Assembly: GCF_902493135.1 (NCBI RefSeq)
Contig: NZ_CABUOD010000006.1
Span: forward strand, 1-64,000
Direction: 5' to 3'
Source: an uncultured Parabacteroides sp.
GTDB taxonomy: Bacteria; Bacteroidota; Bacteroidia; Bacteroidales; Tannerellaceae
DNA length: 64,000 nucleotides
Shown here: positions 9,632 through 18,180 of the stretch, piece after piece
Numbering within the stretch: the first letter of the stretch is position 1
How the letters are laid out: every line of letters starts with the position of its first letter
The notes under the pieces: generated by a model
Told to the model about the DNA's origin: nothing
Databases searched by the model: none
The model's input: the letters and a program-made list of their open reading frames with translations, nothing else
Translations under genes and position numbers: made by a program

Positions 9632-9967
9632 TTACGTCTCTTCGCTGTCCGGGGCATCGGTTGCCGGAGAGTCTGAGGTGTTGTCGTTGAAATGGAAATT
9701 CTTAGTCGGCGTAAATTGAAGGATTTTCTTGTCCGGAGCAAGTTCTTTTTGCCCGGTATTCATGTTGTAGAAGAAAGAGCCTTTTTTGTGCTTTACGGTA
9801 AAACGCCCGAAGTTGTTCAGATGGACTTCTTCGTCACGGCTCAATGCTTCTAAGATGAGATCCAACGCCGGTTCTATGATAGTGGTTAGTTCCCATTTTG
9901 GATAATGCACCTTTTTGTCCTCTTGCAGTTTTGCGGAAAGTGCGTCAATCAAATCTTTTTTGTTCAT
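9632..9967 (-). CDS. HU/IHF-like DNA-binding protein
   Basis: A 111-aa nucleoid-associated-type protein. The core (MNKKDLIDALSAKLQ, then LEALSRDEEVHLNNFGRFTVKHKKG) follows the HU fold with its helix pair and beta arm; an acidic, Ser/Thr-rich tail (DSPATDAPDSEET) extends past the usual 90 residues. HU proteins bend or coat DNA non-specifically. Its position at the end of the fimbrial/LamG operon is unusual for a housekeeping HU and suggests an element-encoded copy. Confidence 0.85.
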   Translation of the reverse strand: MNKKDLIDALSAKLQEDKKVHYPKWELTTIIEPALDLILEALSRDEEVHLNNFGRFTVKHKKGSFFYNMNTGQKELAPDKKILQFTPTKNFHFNDNTSDSPATDAPDSEET

Positions 9968-10015
9968 TACTATTTCTGTTTTATATTTTGACGATAGGTG
10001 GATGAATACAATTGT

Positions 10016-10894
10016 TTATATATTGGTCTGAGCAATGTCGATACTTTCCCAGATAGTAGCGATTTCCCCTTCGACTTCGCACATTATCGGCTTGGATGTG
10101 CCGAGGGATACCAGTCCTGCCAAATGGTGAGTACCCGCTTCGGATTTGTAGCCAATGCGCCCGGTAAAATTGACGGTTTTTGAAGTTTCAAATAGCTCGT
10201 TGAGCATTTGTTCTATGTTCTGATACCTACGGTCTATCGTGAAACGGAATTGCCTGCTTGGATAGACTATGACGATGCGGCCCAAGTATTTCGTTGTTAT
10301 TTTTATCCCGTTCGGACTTTGGCTCTTTCTTCCGTATTTGCTGAAATCGAACCAGACGAGGCTTTCTTGCTGCAATGTTTCTTCACCGGAAGTCAGGCTG
10401 TTGATGTCATTACCGGACAATGCCCGGTCGAAAATGAGAAAGTTCTTAAAATACGCATCCAGTCGCTTTCCGATACATAGTTCCTTTTCCGCCTTTCCTT
10501 TGTAGGGTGCTTTGCATTTGAAAGAATCTTTCTTTTCCCCTTCCAGCCATGCGGACAAGATTTTGCCGTCATAGACTATGGCAATGGAATACCAACGGTC
10601 GGTGACAAACCCAGCTACCTTATATTCCGAGAACTTAATGGCACACCAATCTATTGCCGCAACGTAGAGCAATCCATCCATGATACCCATCTGAAACATA
10701 TCCTGCTGTTCGAGAATCAATCCGTTCTGTGTGTTTTTGAAACAAACCGTAGTGAAGATTGTGAAAGGTTTGTCGCCTTTCAAAGAAAATTCAGGAACAG
10801 AAGTCGCAGGGATATAGGCATAATCGAATCCCACGATGCCGTAGCCTGTTATGAGGGCTTTGAATGCTCCCGGTATTGTTTCCTTCTCAGTCAT
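10016..10894 (-). CDS. LamG/concanavalin-like domain protein without signal peptide
   Basis: A 292-aa protein whose residues about 30-160 look like a LamG/ConA-like jelly roll: FTIFTTVCFKN, WYSIAIVYDGKILSAWLEGEK, KELCIGKRLDAYFKNFLIFDRALSGNDI are the typical strands ending in the 'D-A-hydrophobic-S' signature. The C-terminal 100 residues are unassigned. Unlike most LamG proteins it begins MTEKETIPGAFKAL with no signal peptide, so it is either cytoplasmic or exported by a non-Sec route. It lies 122 bp upstream of the HU-like gene in the same direction. Confidence 0.65.
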   Translation of the reverse strand: MTEKETIPGAFKALITGYGIVGFDYAYIPATSVPEFSLKGDKPFTIFTTVCFKNTQNGLILEQQDMFQMGIMDGLLYVAAIDWCAIKFSEYKVAGFVTDRWYSIAIVYDGKILSAWLEGEKKDSFKCKAPYKGKAEKELCIGKRLDAYFKNFLIFDRALSGNDINSLTSGEETLQQESLVWFDFSKYGRKSQSPNGIKITTKYLGRIVIVYPSRQFRFTIDRRYQNIEQMLNELFETSKTVNFTGRIGYKSEAGTHHLAGLVSLGTSKPIMCEVEGEIATIWESIDIAQTNI

Positions 10895-10957
10895 GGCGTA
10901 TCTTTCTGTCTTGCTGTTGTGATTAATAAATTAGTTGAATCTCTCTCGTTTGCGCTA

Positions 10958-10979
10958 TTCCCCGCTGCGAGGCGGGGAA
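10958..10979. other. Strong intergenic hairpin
   Basis: TTCCCCGC pairs with GCGGGGAA between the GLUG lipoprotein gene and the LamG gene. There is no U tract, so it may be a processing or stabilising hairpin within the operon mRNA rather than a terminator. Confidence 0.4.
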
Positions 10980-11039
10980 GTGCCTTATCTGACACCCGGA
11001 CATTGACGCATGGCTGTCCGAATAGCTGTTTGCCGCAGG

Positions 11040-12911
11040 TTAGTTGACGGCAGGCGTGCGCGGAACGAGTATCGGGTAATCGGTGCCGGTACTGCCTGCT
11101 TGCCAGATATAAGTGCTGTTGGACACGTCTCTGTTGATGTCGTCGAGCAGGTTGTTCAGTTCGGCGATGCTGGTGAAGGGGTTGTTGCCGGTGCCCGTGC
11201 TGCCGCCGGTGTCTGAATTCTTTCCTATCATATCGGAAGTCCCTCCGCTGTTGGAGTCGCTGTTCCACGCCGAGTAGTTGCAGGTATTGCCATATAGCTT
11301 GCCTGCCAGACCGCCTGCTCCGGAATTGCTGGCATCTCCGCCGCTAATTGTTGCCTTAGCATTGGCAATGCAGCCGGTGATTTTTGAGATAGCCCCGACA
11401 TAACCTCCCATAATTCCTCCGGCATAGTTCGACTCTTCGCTGTTCGAGGTGGTGGAGGAAACGGTACCGTTGAAGCGGCAGAATTCAATGGTTCCAGCCA
11501 GCTGACCGCATATACCTCCGGCACGACAATAGTCTGCACCTTCTACGGTAACCGCTCCCTCCACGATAAGGTTGCTGACCGTTCCGAACAAAGTTCCGAA
11601 CAATCCGCCCATAATATTGGATTGGGATGTGATTGAAACGTTCATTTTGCTGATGGCGTGGCCTTGTCCGTCAAAAGTTCCATAAAAATTATCTATCGGC
11701 GTCCACGGTTTGTTTTCGAGGTTGATGTTGGCGTCGAGCTTGTAGTTGGCATAACTATATTTGGCTTTGGTGCAGCCCGTTATCACCGCTTCGGCTTTCG
11801 TGAGCGTGGCGAGCGCCGCCAGTTTTTCGGGGGTGTCGATGGTGTATTTGTAGGCTGTGGCATCGTCGCCATTTCCCTCGGTCTTTGCAAGGTCGAGAAC
11901 ATTTTTGGCATTGGGGATTTCGGCATCGTACTCCTCATCCGGCGTTGTCCAGTCGCTGTTGATGTCCACGGTCAGTTTCACGTCTTTGATGAGTTCCGGC
12001 TTTTCCGAAATCAGGCTTCCGGTAGCGTTGGTCTTGTAGTTGCGCTTGAGGGGGATTCCGGCAGGGATGTCGATCGGCTGCAACTTTTTATCCCCCGTCC
12101 CTGTAAAGGTCAAAGAAATACTGCCTAAAGTGGAAGAGGCATTGGTAAAGATATAGTCGGAGAAAAGAGTCTGCGGTTCGTTTGATTTGCCGCTGAGATA
12201 CAGCTCAATCGTGCTACTCTGGTCACTATCGACTGTCCCGTTCAGTACATTAAACATGGCAGGTACGCTGTACTTGGCTTCCAGCGTGCTGCAATAGCTG
12301 TAGTTTGTAGCATCCTTTTCTTTTATCGTCAGTTTGGCAAACGGGCGGGTCAGTGCAGGGATAGAGGGATTTGTCACGGCTGCCGCGTCTTTCTTTAATT
12401 CATAGTGACCGAAGAAAGCATCCCGGACATCGGTGTTAAAGACGTATGCTCTTCTAATAATCGAGATGGCTTTCAGACCGTCGCTGGTGTTATTAGTGAC
12501 ATAAAACTTGTCGTCGTAATGTGTATAGGTCACGTCCCCGATTGTGGCATTTCCATTTGCGGCACCCGTTGCGATAAAGTCCGCCCAGAAAAGGCAGTCG
12601 TATGTGCCTTTATCTATCTTGAAATCGAATACTACGTTGTCGCCGGTCAGTCCCACTTTTTCTTCCCGGTATTTCAACGCAGGGCTTGCGTCTCGCGTCC
12701 ATACTTCGAGGATGCAGCGGAATTGGTAGTCGGTGGGAGGCGTGGGCAGTGCCCGTGTCCCGATTTGCGCGAAATCTTCGGGCAGCGAGGCGGTGAGGGT
12801 CACGCGGTTACTCTCGGTAGCGGTTTGCAGCGCGTCGGTTTCGTCCTGGCTGCAAGAGGTCATCAGCCCCACGAGGGCGATAATCCAAAGGTAAAGATGA
12901 TACTTTTTCAT
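11040..12911 (-). CDS. DUF6562-type fimbrillin-like lipoprotein with GLUG repeats
   Basis: A 623-aa surface lipoprotein (signal run ending in LMTSCSQDE). Residues about 30-330 resemble the DUF6562/fimbrillin-type domain also present in the next gene upstream: LEVWTRD, YDCLFWADFI and VRDAFFG are shared landmarks. Residues about 400-560 contain GLUG-type beta-helix repeats (GGLFGTLFGTVSNLIVEGAV, AGGICGQLAGTIEFCRF, AGGIMGGYVGAISKITGC). The C-terminus (NSTYIWQAGSTGTDYPIL) is typical of this repeat class. It is probably an adhesin or pilus-associated surface protein exported with the OmpA/DUF3575 partner of the same operon. The specific ligand is unknown. Confidence 0.75.
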   Translation of the reverse strand: MKKYHLYLWIIALVGLMTSCSQDETDALQTATESNRVTLTASLPEDFAQIGTRALPTPPTDYQFRCILEVWTRDASPALKYREEKVGLTGDNVVFDFKIDKGTYDCLFWADFIATGAANGNATIGDVTYTHYDDKFYVTNNTSDGLKAISIIRRAYVFNTDVRDAFFGHYELKKDAAAVTNPSIPALTRPFAKLTIKEKDATNYSYCSTLEAKYSVPAMFNVLNGTVDSDQSSTIELYLSGKSNEPQTLFSDYIFTNASSTLGSISLTFTGTGDKKLQPIDIPAGIPLKRNYKTNATGSLISEKPELIKDVKLTVDINSDWTTPDEEYDAEIPNAKNVLDLAKTEGNGDDATAYKYTIDTPEKLAALATLTKAEAVITGCTKAKYSYANYKLDANINLENKPWTPIDNFYGTFDGQGHAISKMNVSITSQSNIMGGLFGTLFGTVSNLIVEGAVTVEGADYCRAGGICGQLAGTIEFCRFNGTVSSTTSNSEESNYAGGIMGGYVGAISKITGCIANAKATISGGDASNSGAGGLAGKLYGNTCNYSAWNSDSNSGGTSDMIGKNSDTGGSTGTGNNPFTSIAELNNLLDDINRDVSNSTYIWQAGSTGTDYPILVPRTPAVN

Positions 12912-12959
12912 GTGCTTGGTAATTTTGATTTTTAATTTATTGGTAATTCACTCTTTTTA

Positions 12960-14009
12960 TCAATGTAGCAGACCGTCGAGGTCAAAGTCTATATTCCCGT
13001 CAAATTCATCGTTGATGTCCACGCCTCCCTGCATCTCGTTGGTAAGGAAACGGGCACGGACGGTGGTGAGGTGTCCCCGTCGGTAGGGCACTTCCAGCCC
13101 CGTAGTGCGGCTGATGACGTTGCCGTCGCCGTCTTGTATCTCCATCGAGAGTTTGACGAACGATTCCTCACCGTTCACAAATACGAAGTCCGTTCCGATG
13201 GTGCATTCCTCCTGTCCGTCCGTGGGGACGGTGAGCGGGGTGGTATAGGCTATTCCCGTCCGCGAATCCGCAGGCTTGCCCGAAAGGACGTTGAACACCG
13301 TGGGGAGGTAGAAGCCATAGGAGAACGTGATGGTGAACGCTTCGCCATCGGTGCGCTGCTTCTTCGTCTTACGAAGGAAATCCTTCACGTCGGTAGCTAT
13401 CAGTTCATACTTCGCCAATGGTCGCACCATATCCACTTTTACCTGAACCTTGGCGTTCCATTCGTCACGGTATTGCCGCAGGTCGAGGGCGGCGGTTCCA
13501 TAAAGGCAGTCCCGATAGTCGGTGCTGCCCGTGTAGGGGTCGCGGCAGGCTACGTATTGCAAATCTTTGGTGTCATAATAGAGGTCGGTGTCCGTGCCTG
13601 CCGCCACGTAGTCCGTCCATACAGCGAGGGTATAGGCCAACGCGTGCAGTTTCAGACGGATGGGGAGCGAGATTTTCCCGTCGCCGTTTTCTTCTTCGGC
13701 GGTCTCCATCACCGTCACCTGCCGGGCTGTGGGCTTGCCTTCCCTCCACGCCTCGATGATGAAGCGGCGGCGGTAGTCCGTTTGTTTTCCGGCACGGGCT
13801 TTCGTGGTTCCGCTGCGTGCATTTTTCTGCGTGATGATTTCCAGCGGAACAAGTTCCAGATCGAGCGTGACTTCGGTATTGACTTCTACCAGCGTGGGGT
13901 CGATGCCTTCTTCGCCGTCTTCCGTCATGGACGGGTAATCGTGTACACAACCGGCAAGGACGATTGTCAGCACAAGGGCGATAAATCCTATCGTGTATTT
14001 CTGTTTCAT
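12960..14009 (-). CDS. DUF6562/Mfa2-like lipoprotein
   Basis: A 349-aa lipoprotein (signal run ending in VLAGCVHDY). The body parallels the N-terminal domain of the downstream GLUG protein: RFIIEAWREGK, LAVWTDYVAAG, DYRDCLYG, and a two-domain beta sandwich arrangement like that of Bacteroidales fimbrial anchor or accessory proteins. It lies between the OmpA/DUF3575 gene (6 bp gap) and the GLUG lipoprotein gene (48 bp gap), so the three are one operon. A role as anchor or minor subunit of a surface structure is inferred from order and domain type. Confidence 0.65.
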   Translation of the reverse strand: MKQKYTIGFIALVLTIVLAGCVHDYPSMTEDGEEGIDPTLVEVNTEVTLDLELVPLEIITQKNARSGTTKARAGKQTDYRRRFIIEAWREGKPTARQVTVMETAEEENGDGKISLPIRLKLHALAYTLAVWTDYVAAGTDTDLYYDTKDLQYVACRDPYTGSTDYRDCLYGTAALDLRQYRDEWNAKVQVKVDMVRPLAKYELIATDVKDFLRKTKKQRTDGEAFTITFSYGFYLPTVFNVLSGKPADSRTGIAYTTPLTVPTDGQEECTIGTDFVFVNGEESFVKLSMEIQDGDGNVISRTTGLEVPYRRGHLTTVRARFLTNEMQGGVDINDEFDGNIDFDLDGLLH

Positions 14010-14015
14010 AAGCCG

Positions 14016-15242
14016 TTATTTTTTAAGGTTGAAGCGATAGACCACGGACAGCCCTACGCGGGTGATGCCCCAATAATTCTTGGTGCGTGTGTCGATGCGT
14101 GCGCCGTTATCTATATTATAATAGGTGTCATAGCGCATGTTGGCATAGCCCGCGCCGAGCGTAAACTCGCCCGCCCAATGCTCATTAAAGGGCAGCAGAT
14201 AACCGTAGCTGATACCTGCGCCCAAGAGCGGACGGTCGGTGTCCTGATAGCGGTCGCGGTTCCATTTCACATTGAACCAGCCCACGTGGGCATGTACGCC
14301 GAAGAAATGCCCCTTGCCGGGTTTCGATAGCCAGTAACGGGCTTCGGGCTGAATGGTAAAGGTCTTCACGGCGTGCTCGCTGCTCACGTACCACGGGCAC
14401 CAGAGTACGGGCAATTCTACAGAGAAATGTTCGCTCACCTGCACATCGGCGGCAAGGTTCATTATTGTACCCGCCCATGCCGCGAGGTTGGTCTTGACGG
14501 CGAGGTAGCGGGGAGAAGAAGATGCGGTTTCCGGCGTTATCTTTACGGTTTGTTCCGGCTGCCGTTCCGGTTGTGCCGTTATCGCTTCTGCTTTTTCTTT
14601 GGCTGTGACGGTTTGTTGTTCTGCTTGTTGCACTTTAACCGGGGTTTCAGTTTGTTGCTGTTCTGCCACCGTTATTTCTTTTTTCGGGACAGGTGGCGCA
14701 ACCTTTTCGGCTTCCGCTTCTTGCTTCACGGGTACGGGTTCGGTTTTCGCCCGTACTTCCGGTGCATCCGCGAGGGCAAGCCTGATCATGCCCTGCACAT
14801 CGGCACGGCGTGCTTTCTCTGGGCTTTCCGCTCCGGTGTCTATGCCGCAACCCTCGAACGTGATCCGTTCCGGTGCAATGCCTTTCTTCACGAGGTAATT
14901 GCGCACGGTGCGGGCACGGCGCAGAGACAGTTGTTCATTGAACGCCGCCGTACCGCTTTCGTCCGCCCAGCCGGTAATGACAATCGGAGTGATGGTGTCG
15001 GACAATGCCCAGCGCAACATACGTCCGGCCTTTTTATATTCCGACTGTTCAATCCAATCACCATTGTTCAGTGAGAAATAAATGATGTCGGAGTAAACCG
15101 TCCGAACGCTATCAGCGATTTGCACCGGTTTGCCTGCCATTCTGTTTTGCGCCTGTAAATGGGGCAAAAACGAGCAAACGAATAGCAAAAGGACGAACAG
15201 ACGACCATTCTTATACTTTACTATTTCAGTTGTTCCATTCAT
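14016..15242 (-). CDS. OmpA-like / DUF3575 outer membrane protein
   Basis: A 408-aa envelope protein and the first gene of the fimbrial operon. A signal peptide (LFVLLLFVCSFLPHLQAQ) precedes an OmpA-like peptidoglycan-binding domain at about residues 50-150 (ITGWADESGTAAFNEQLSLR, VRNYLVKKGI). A long Gln/Glu/Lys/Pro-rich linker leads to a DUF3575 beta-barrel (RYLAVKTNLAAWAGTIMNLA) ending in VVYRFNLKK, an aromatic C-terminus typical of barrel insertion. I place the start at 15242; the open frame continues to 15542 but that extension reads through the (TG)11 tract and has no signal peptide logic. It probably anchors the lipoproteins of the operon to the wall and outer membrane. Confidence 0.85.
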   Translation of the reverse strand: MNGTTEIVKYKNGRLFVLLLFVCSFLPHLQAQNRMAGKPVQIADSVRTVYSDIIYFSLNNGDWIEQSEYKKAGRMLRWALSDTITPIVITGWADESGTAAFNEQLSLRRARTVRNYLVKKGIAPERITFEGCGIDTGAESPEKARRADVQGMIRLALADAPEVRAKTEPVPVKQEAEAEKVAPPVPKKEITVAEQQQTETPVKVQQAEQQTVTAKEKAEAITAQPERQPEQTVKITPETASSSPRYLAVKTNLAAWAGTIMNLAADVQVSEHFSVELPVLWCPWYVSSEHAVKTFTIQPEARYWLSKPGKGHFFGVHAHVGWFNVKWNRDRYQDTDRPLLGAGISYGYLLPFNEHWAGEFTLGAGYANMRYDTYYNIDNGARIDTRTKNYWGITRVGLSVVYRFNLKK

Positions 15243-15428
15243 ATTTAATAGTTTTATGTTTTGAAAATAATCCGGGGATAAAAGTAACACTGAGGGATTG
15301 CAGGAAACCAGTCGATTACTTTTGAATACGAGAGGTATGTGCATGACAAATCGCACAAAAAAAGATGAAACTGATTTTGTGAAACGTCTATAAATTAGTA
15401 AATTACGCGCGGAAATTAGGCGGCGCCC

Positions 15429-15450
15429 TGTGTGTGTGTGTGTGTGTGTG
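15429..15450. repeat. (TG)11 dinucleotide tract
   Basis: Eleven perfect TG units lie about 190 bp upstream of the OmpA/DUF3575 start, just downstream of a candidate -7 element on the minus strand. Tracts of this length can slip in replication. Confidence 0.95.
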
Positions 15451-15454
15451 TTAG

Positions 15455-15462
15455 CAAAATTA
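15455..15462 (-). promoter_or_regulatory. Candidate -7 element of the fimbrial operon
   Basis: The minus strand reads TAATTTTG, matching TAnnTTTG. A start site about 7 bp further would fall inside the (TG)11 tract. No good -33 box is seen at standard spacing, which would fit an activator-dependent promoter. Confidence 0.4.
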
Positions 15463-15634
15463 TCCATTTTGCCAAATAAAAACGGGGATTTTTTCGCATA
15501 ACCAGTAACACTTTTCATCTTTTTAATGTTTACATTCCACAATCTTTCATGTCATTATGCCAAAGAACTTTTCTCCCAAACAGGAATTTTCTGGCATAAA
15601 TCTAAGCCCCAACTTCCACTAATCAAAAAAATAT

Positions 15635-15860
15635 AGCCCAATGCCGGGAATTATTTTCCCAATGAGCGGAAGCGTTTTCCGAATGATATTTTTCATCAAG
15701 AAACACAATTCAATGCTGAACTATTTTCCCAATGAACAGTTTTTTCTTCCCAATGACATTCCGATATTACCCAATGGTATCTCAAAACTTCCCAAGAGCA
15801 TATTTATTTCCCGATGGAATGTTTTAGCTTCCCAATGACATATTCCGGCTTCCCAATGTT
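15635..15860. promoter_or_regulatory. Phased operator array, ten TTCCCAATGA-like sites
   Basis: Cores at 15637, 15658, 15679, 15728, 15749, 15770, 15791, 15810, 15831 and 15852 read CCCAATG or a close variant (CCGAATG, CCCAAGA, CCCGATG), usually preceded by TT. All are in the same orientation; the intervals are 21, 21, 49, 21, 21, 21, 19, 21 and 21 bp. Two-turn spacing of short direct repeats is the known site geometry of LytTR-domain regulators (9-bp repeats with 12-13 bp spacers). A LytTR gene lies 1.5 kb away. The rest of the 880-bp gap 15243-16124 holds the (TG)11 tract, the candidate -7 box and the repeats at 16056, and no gene. Confidence 0.75.
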
Positions 15861-16055
15861 TTCTACTCCCGAAAGTTATCCTTGTCGCCTATTTTTATTA
15901 TTCATCCTAATACAAGAACAACCATTTCCGGTTCTCAAAAACAGAAAAAACAAACATCAACAACTGCAAGCGGAAGCGCCGTAGCGTTCCCGTTTACTCG
16001 CGCCATAAAGTTAGGAAATGAAAAATTAACGGAAGTTACCTTTCTGCACTAATAT

Positions 16056-16120
16056 GGGTATCAAAACGCATAAAATGCAGATATTTAGGTGTCAAAATGC
16101 ACGGAGGGTATCAAAACGCA
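16056..16120. promoter_or_regulatory. Three direct repeats, GGTATCAAAACGCA type
   Basis: GGGTATCAAAACGCA occurs at 16056-16070 and 16106-16120, with a variant GGTGTCAAAATGCA at 16088-16101. They end 5 bp from the stop of the AraC-type regulator gene and lie upstream of the phased array with respect to the fimbrial operon. They could be its binding sites; this is inference from position only. Confidence 0.5.
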
Positions 16121-16124
16121 TTTT

Positions 16125-17258
16125 TCAGAGCGTTTTTGTATCTTTTTTGGTTTTTTGCTGTAAATATTCACTCGGGAGCATTCCGGTATATTCCTTGAAA
16201 TTACGGAGTGCTGTCGCCTTAGAACGGAAGCCTACTTTAAAGAAAGTATCTAATACGTTTACGTATTTATCACTGTCTGCAATTTTCAAAAATTCATCAA
16301 TCCGGCGACGATTGATAAACTCCTTATAACCATCATAACCTTGCTCTTGGATTATCTGGGTGAGTTTATTGCGGTTTGTATCTAAAAGGACAGCCAGTTT
16401 GGTTATATTCGTGTCCGGGTTTCTCCAAAGTTGTTCTCTATCTATCAGTTCGTTGAGCCGTATCCACAAAGGATTTTTTTTATTTTTCTCCGGGATTATA
16501 CTTTCATCCGGCGTATCAAGTGTCTCTGATGGTACAGGTATATCAGATGATACAGAGGATTCAACCGGGATTTCCCGGAGAGTAACCGGTACGTTTATCC
16601 GTAGAAATAGTTCCTGATAGGTGACGAACAGGCACAAAAGACTGCAATAAGCCATGTGACCGATAGCCATAGCCGCAGCACCTGTCAACAGATAAGCCAC
16701 ATAGAAGAAGCATATTCCTTGGATTCCTATTGTATAGAGAGCAATCCATTTATAATTTGCGCTACTCCGCTTATAATTATATGGGATATAAAAAAGCATT
16801 AAACTATAGGGGATGATACACAGTAGGATGATTAACCGAAACCAAACGTTGAACTCGGCTATATTTTCTATAATATCGTAAAAAGAAGTTAATTCCCTAA
16901 GCTGGAAAGGTAGAAATAATAACACCAGATCGAGCAATAAGCAGGGAACGAACAGAAAAACACCTTTTTTAAATGTGAGCCATCCCGGGCTAATTACTTC
17001 TATCGGATAAAGATAGAGCAACGACAATGAAGTCCATCCTCTACAAAGCGAGCTGATAGACAACACGGCAAGTAAAGAAGGCTCACTTCTAAAAATACGG
17101 ACAGAAAACATGATGCCTGCCAGAAGAAAAGGAAAGGCCAAAAAGAGCCTTGAGCGATCCCCCGGCTGGCGACGCATCCATAGCAGAATACCACTCAGCA
17201 AGAAGATACATGGCGTATAATGAAACAATCCATTGATTAGTATTTTCTCTATTTCCAT
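16125..17258 (-). CDS. Membrane-anchored AraC-family regulator
   Basis: A 377-aa protein with about seven N-terminal hydrophobic segments (residues 10-220, for example FLAFPFLLAGIMFSVRIF and GVFLFVPCLLLDLVLLFLPF) and a C-terminal AraC/XylS double helix-turn-helix domain (residues 265-370: NITKLAVLLDTNRNKLTQII; FFKVGFRSKATALRNFKEYT; GMLPSEY). This architecture is common in Bacteroidetes and suggests transcription control in response to an envelope or membrane signal. It sits between the LytTR gene (120-bp gap) and the operator region of the fimbrial operon, so that operon is its likely target. Confidence 0.85.
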   Translation of the reverse strand: MEIEKILINGLFHYTPCIFLLSGILLWMRRQPGDRSRLFLAFPFLLAGIMFSVRIFRSEPSLLAVLSISSLCRGWTSLSLLYLYPIEVISPGWLTFKKGVFLFVPCLLLDLVLLFLPFQLRELTSFYDIIENIAEFNVWFRLIILLCIIPYSLMLFYIPYNYKRSSANYKWIALYTIGIQGICFFYVAYLLTGAAAMAIGHMAYCSLLCLFVTYQELFLRINVPVTLREIPVESSVSSDIPVPSETLDTPDESIIPEKNKKNPLWIRLNELIDREQLWRNPDTNITKLAVLLDTNRNKLTQIIQEQGYDGYKEFINRRRIDEFLKIADSDKYVNVLDTFFKVGFRSKATALRNFKEYTGMLPSEYLQQKTKKDTKTL

Positions 17259-17378
17259 AAGTTGTTTAAATCACCAATCCTATAACTGTCTGTTTATTTG
17301 TATGTTATTCAGTGAATTATCCGCAAAAATACATATATTTTCACTTAAAACCGAAGAAAGACGGCACTTTCTTGAAAA

Positions 17379-17957
17379 TTAATCTGTCCGTTCTTCTTCG
17401 GTATCTCTTTGAAAATCATTTTCCGGTTTATCTTTTGGGTTTTCCAAAAAAAGGAATTGGTCTAAAACCATTGGTTTAAATTTGCGGCTCACCGGAAATG
17501 ATTCCTCATCAATGTAAACCGCATTGCCCACAAATTTATTGACGCATCTCTTGTTGATAATGTAGGAACGGTGTATCTGGATAAATAAATCAGGCGGGAG
17601 TTTCTTTTTTACTTCCGCCATCGGGCAGGTCGCTATCAGCTTATTCTGTTTGGTGGTATGAATATAGCAATAACTCCGGGAGGCTTCTATCCACTTGATT
17701 TCACAGAACAGAATCTTCCTGAAGAAATCGTTCTGACGAATAAATAAACCATCGTGAACAGAGTCGCCCTGCTCTTCTATCATCCCGGTGCCGGACTGCG
17801 GAAATCCGATTTGACACACTCCTGTTGGAGCTTCTTTTAGAAAACCATCGAATTCTGCCTGATTCTCAAAACAGACAATTTCAAGGTTAGCTCCGAATCC
17901 CTCCGGAAGCTGAACACATAATATGCTATGTGAATTTTTTAATACGACATACTTCAT
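17379..17957 (-). CDS. LytTR-domain transcriptional regulator
   Basis: A 192-aa regulator. The LytTR DNA-binding domain occupies about residues 72-170 (LFIRQNDFFRKILFCEIKWI, AEVKKKLPPDLFIQIHRSYI, VSRKFKPMVLDQF). The N-terminal 70 residues do not look like a normal response-regulator receiver with phosphoacceptor Asp, so activation is probably not by a standard histidine kinase. An acidic C-terminal tail follows. It is flanked by the muramidase/DUF2589 operon and the AraC gene, all on the minus strand. The nearby 21-bp-spaced direct repeats fit LytTR site geometry, which makes this the best candidate master regulator of the island. Confidence 0.88.
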   Translation of the reverse strand: MKYVVLKNSHSILCVQLPEGFGANLEIVCFENQAEFDGFLKEAPTGVCQIGFPQSGTGMIEEQGDSVHDGLFIRQNDFFRKILFCEIKWIEASRSYCYIHTTKQNKLIATCPMAEVKKKLPPDLFIQIHRSYIINKRCVNKFVGNAVYIDEESFPVSRKFKPMVLDQFLFLENPKDKPENDFQRDTEEERTD

Positions 17958-18125
17958 TTTGAAAATATTTTAATTATCCAATTCACAAGTGATTTCGGCT
18001 ATTTCTCATTCAATACTAATGGAACAAGAGCCAACGGAGAAAGCCACACATCTATATTCCCCGTAAAGCATATTACAGAACGGCTAATGATACGTATGAT
18101 ATAGTTTTGTTTATTAAATTGTTGG

Positions 18126-18157
18126 CAAAAGTACATCATATCTACCTTACCGTCAAA
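18126..18157 (-). promoter_or_regulatory. Promoter of the LytTR gene
   Basis: The minus strand carries TTTG (18154-18157), a 20-bp spacer and TACTTTTG (18126-18133), the Bacteroidetes -33/-7 pair. The leader to the ATG at 17957 is about 160 nt. Confidence 0.6.
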
Positions 18158-18180
18158 ACAAAGGGGAATTGTACCCGCAT

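Noticed and set aside
13071..14330. A 419-aa open frame on the plus strand
   Set aside because: It is the antisense shadow of the DUF6562 lipoprotein and the OmpA/DUF3575 genes and has no family resemblance. Similar plus-strand frames at 11658-12128 and 14373-15074 were dropped for the same reason.
15243..15542. N-terminal extension of the OmpA/DUF3575 protein
   Set aside because: The extension is read through the (TG)11 tract and low-complexity DNA, and a proper signal peptide begins at ATG 15242.
15635..15860. Possible CRISPR array
   Set aside because: The conserved units are only about 10 bp and the intervals about 11 bp, far too short for repeats and spacers; the phasing fits operators.
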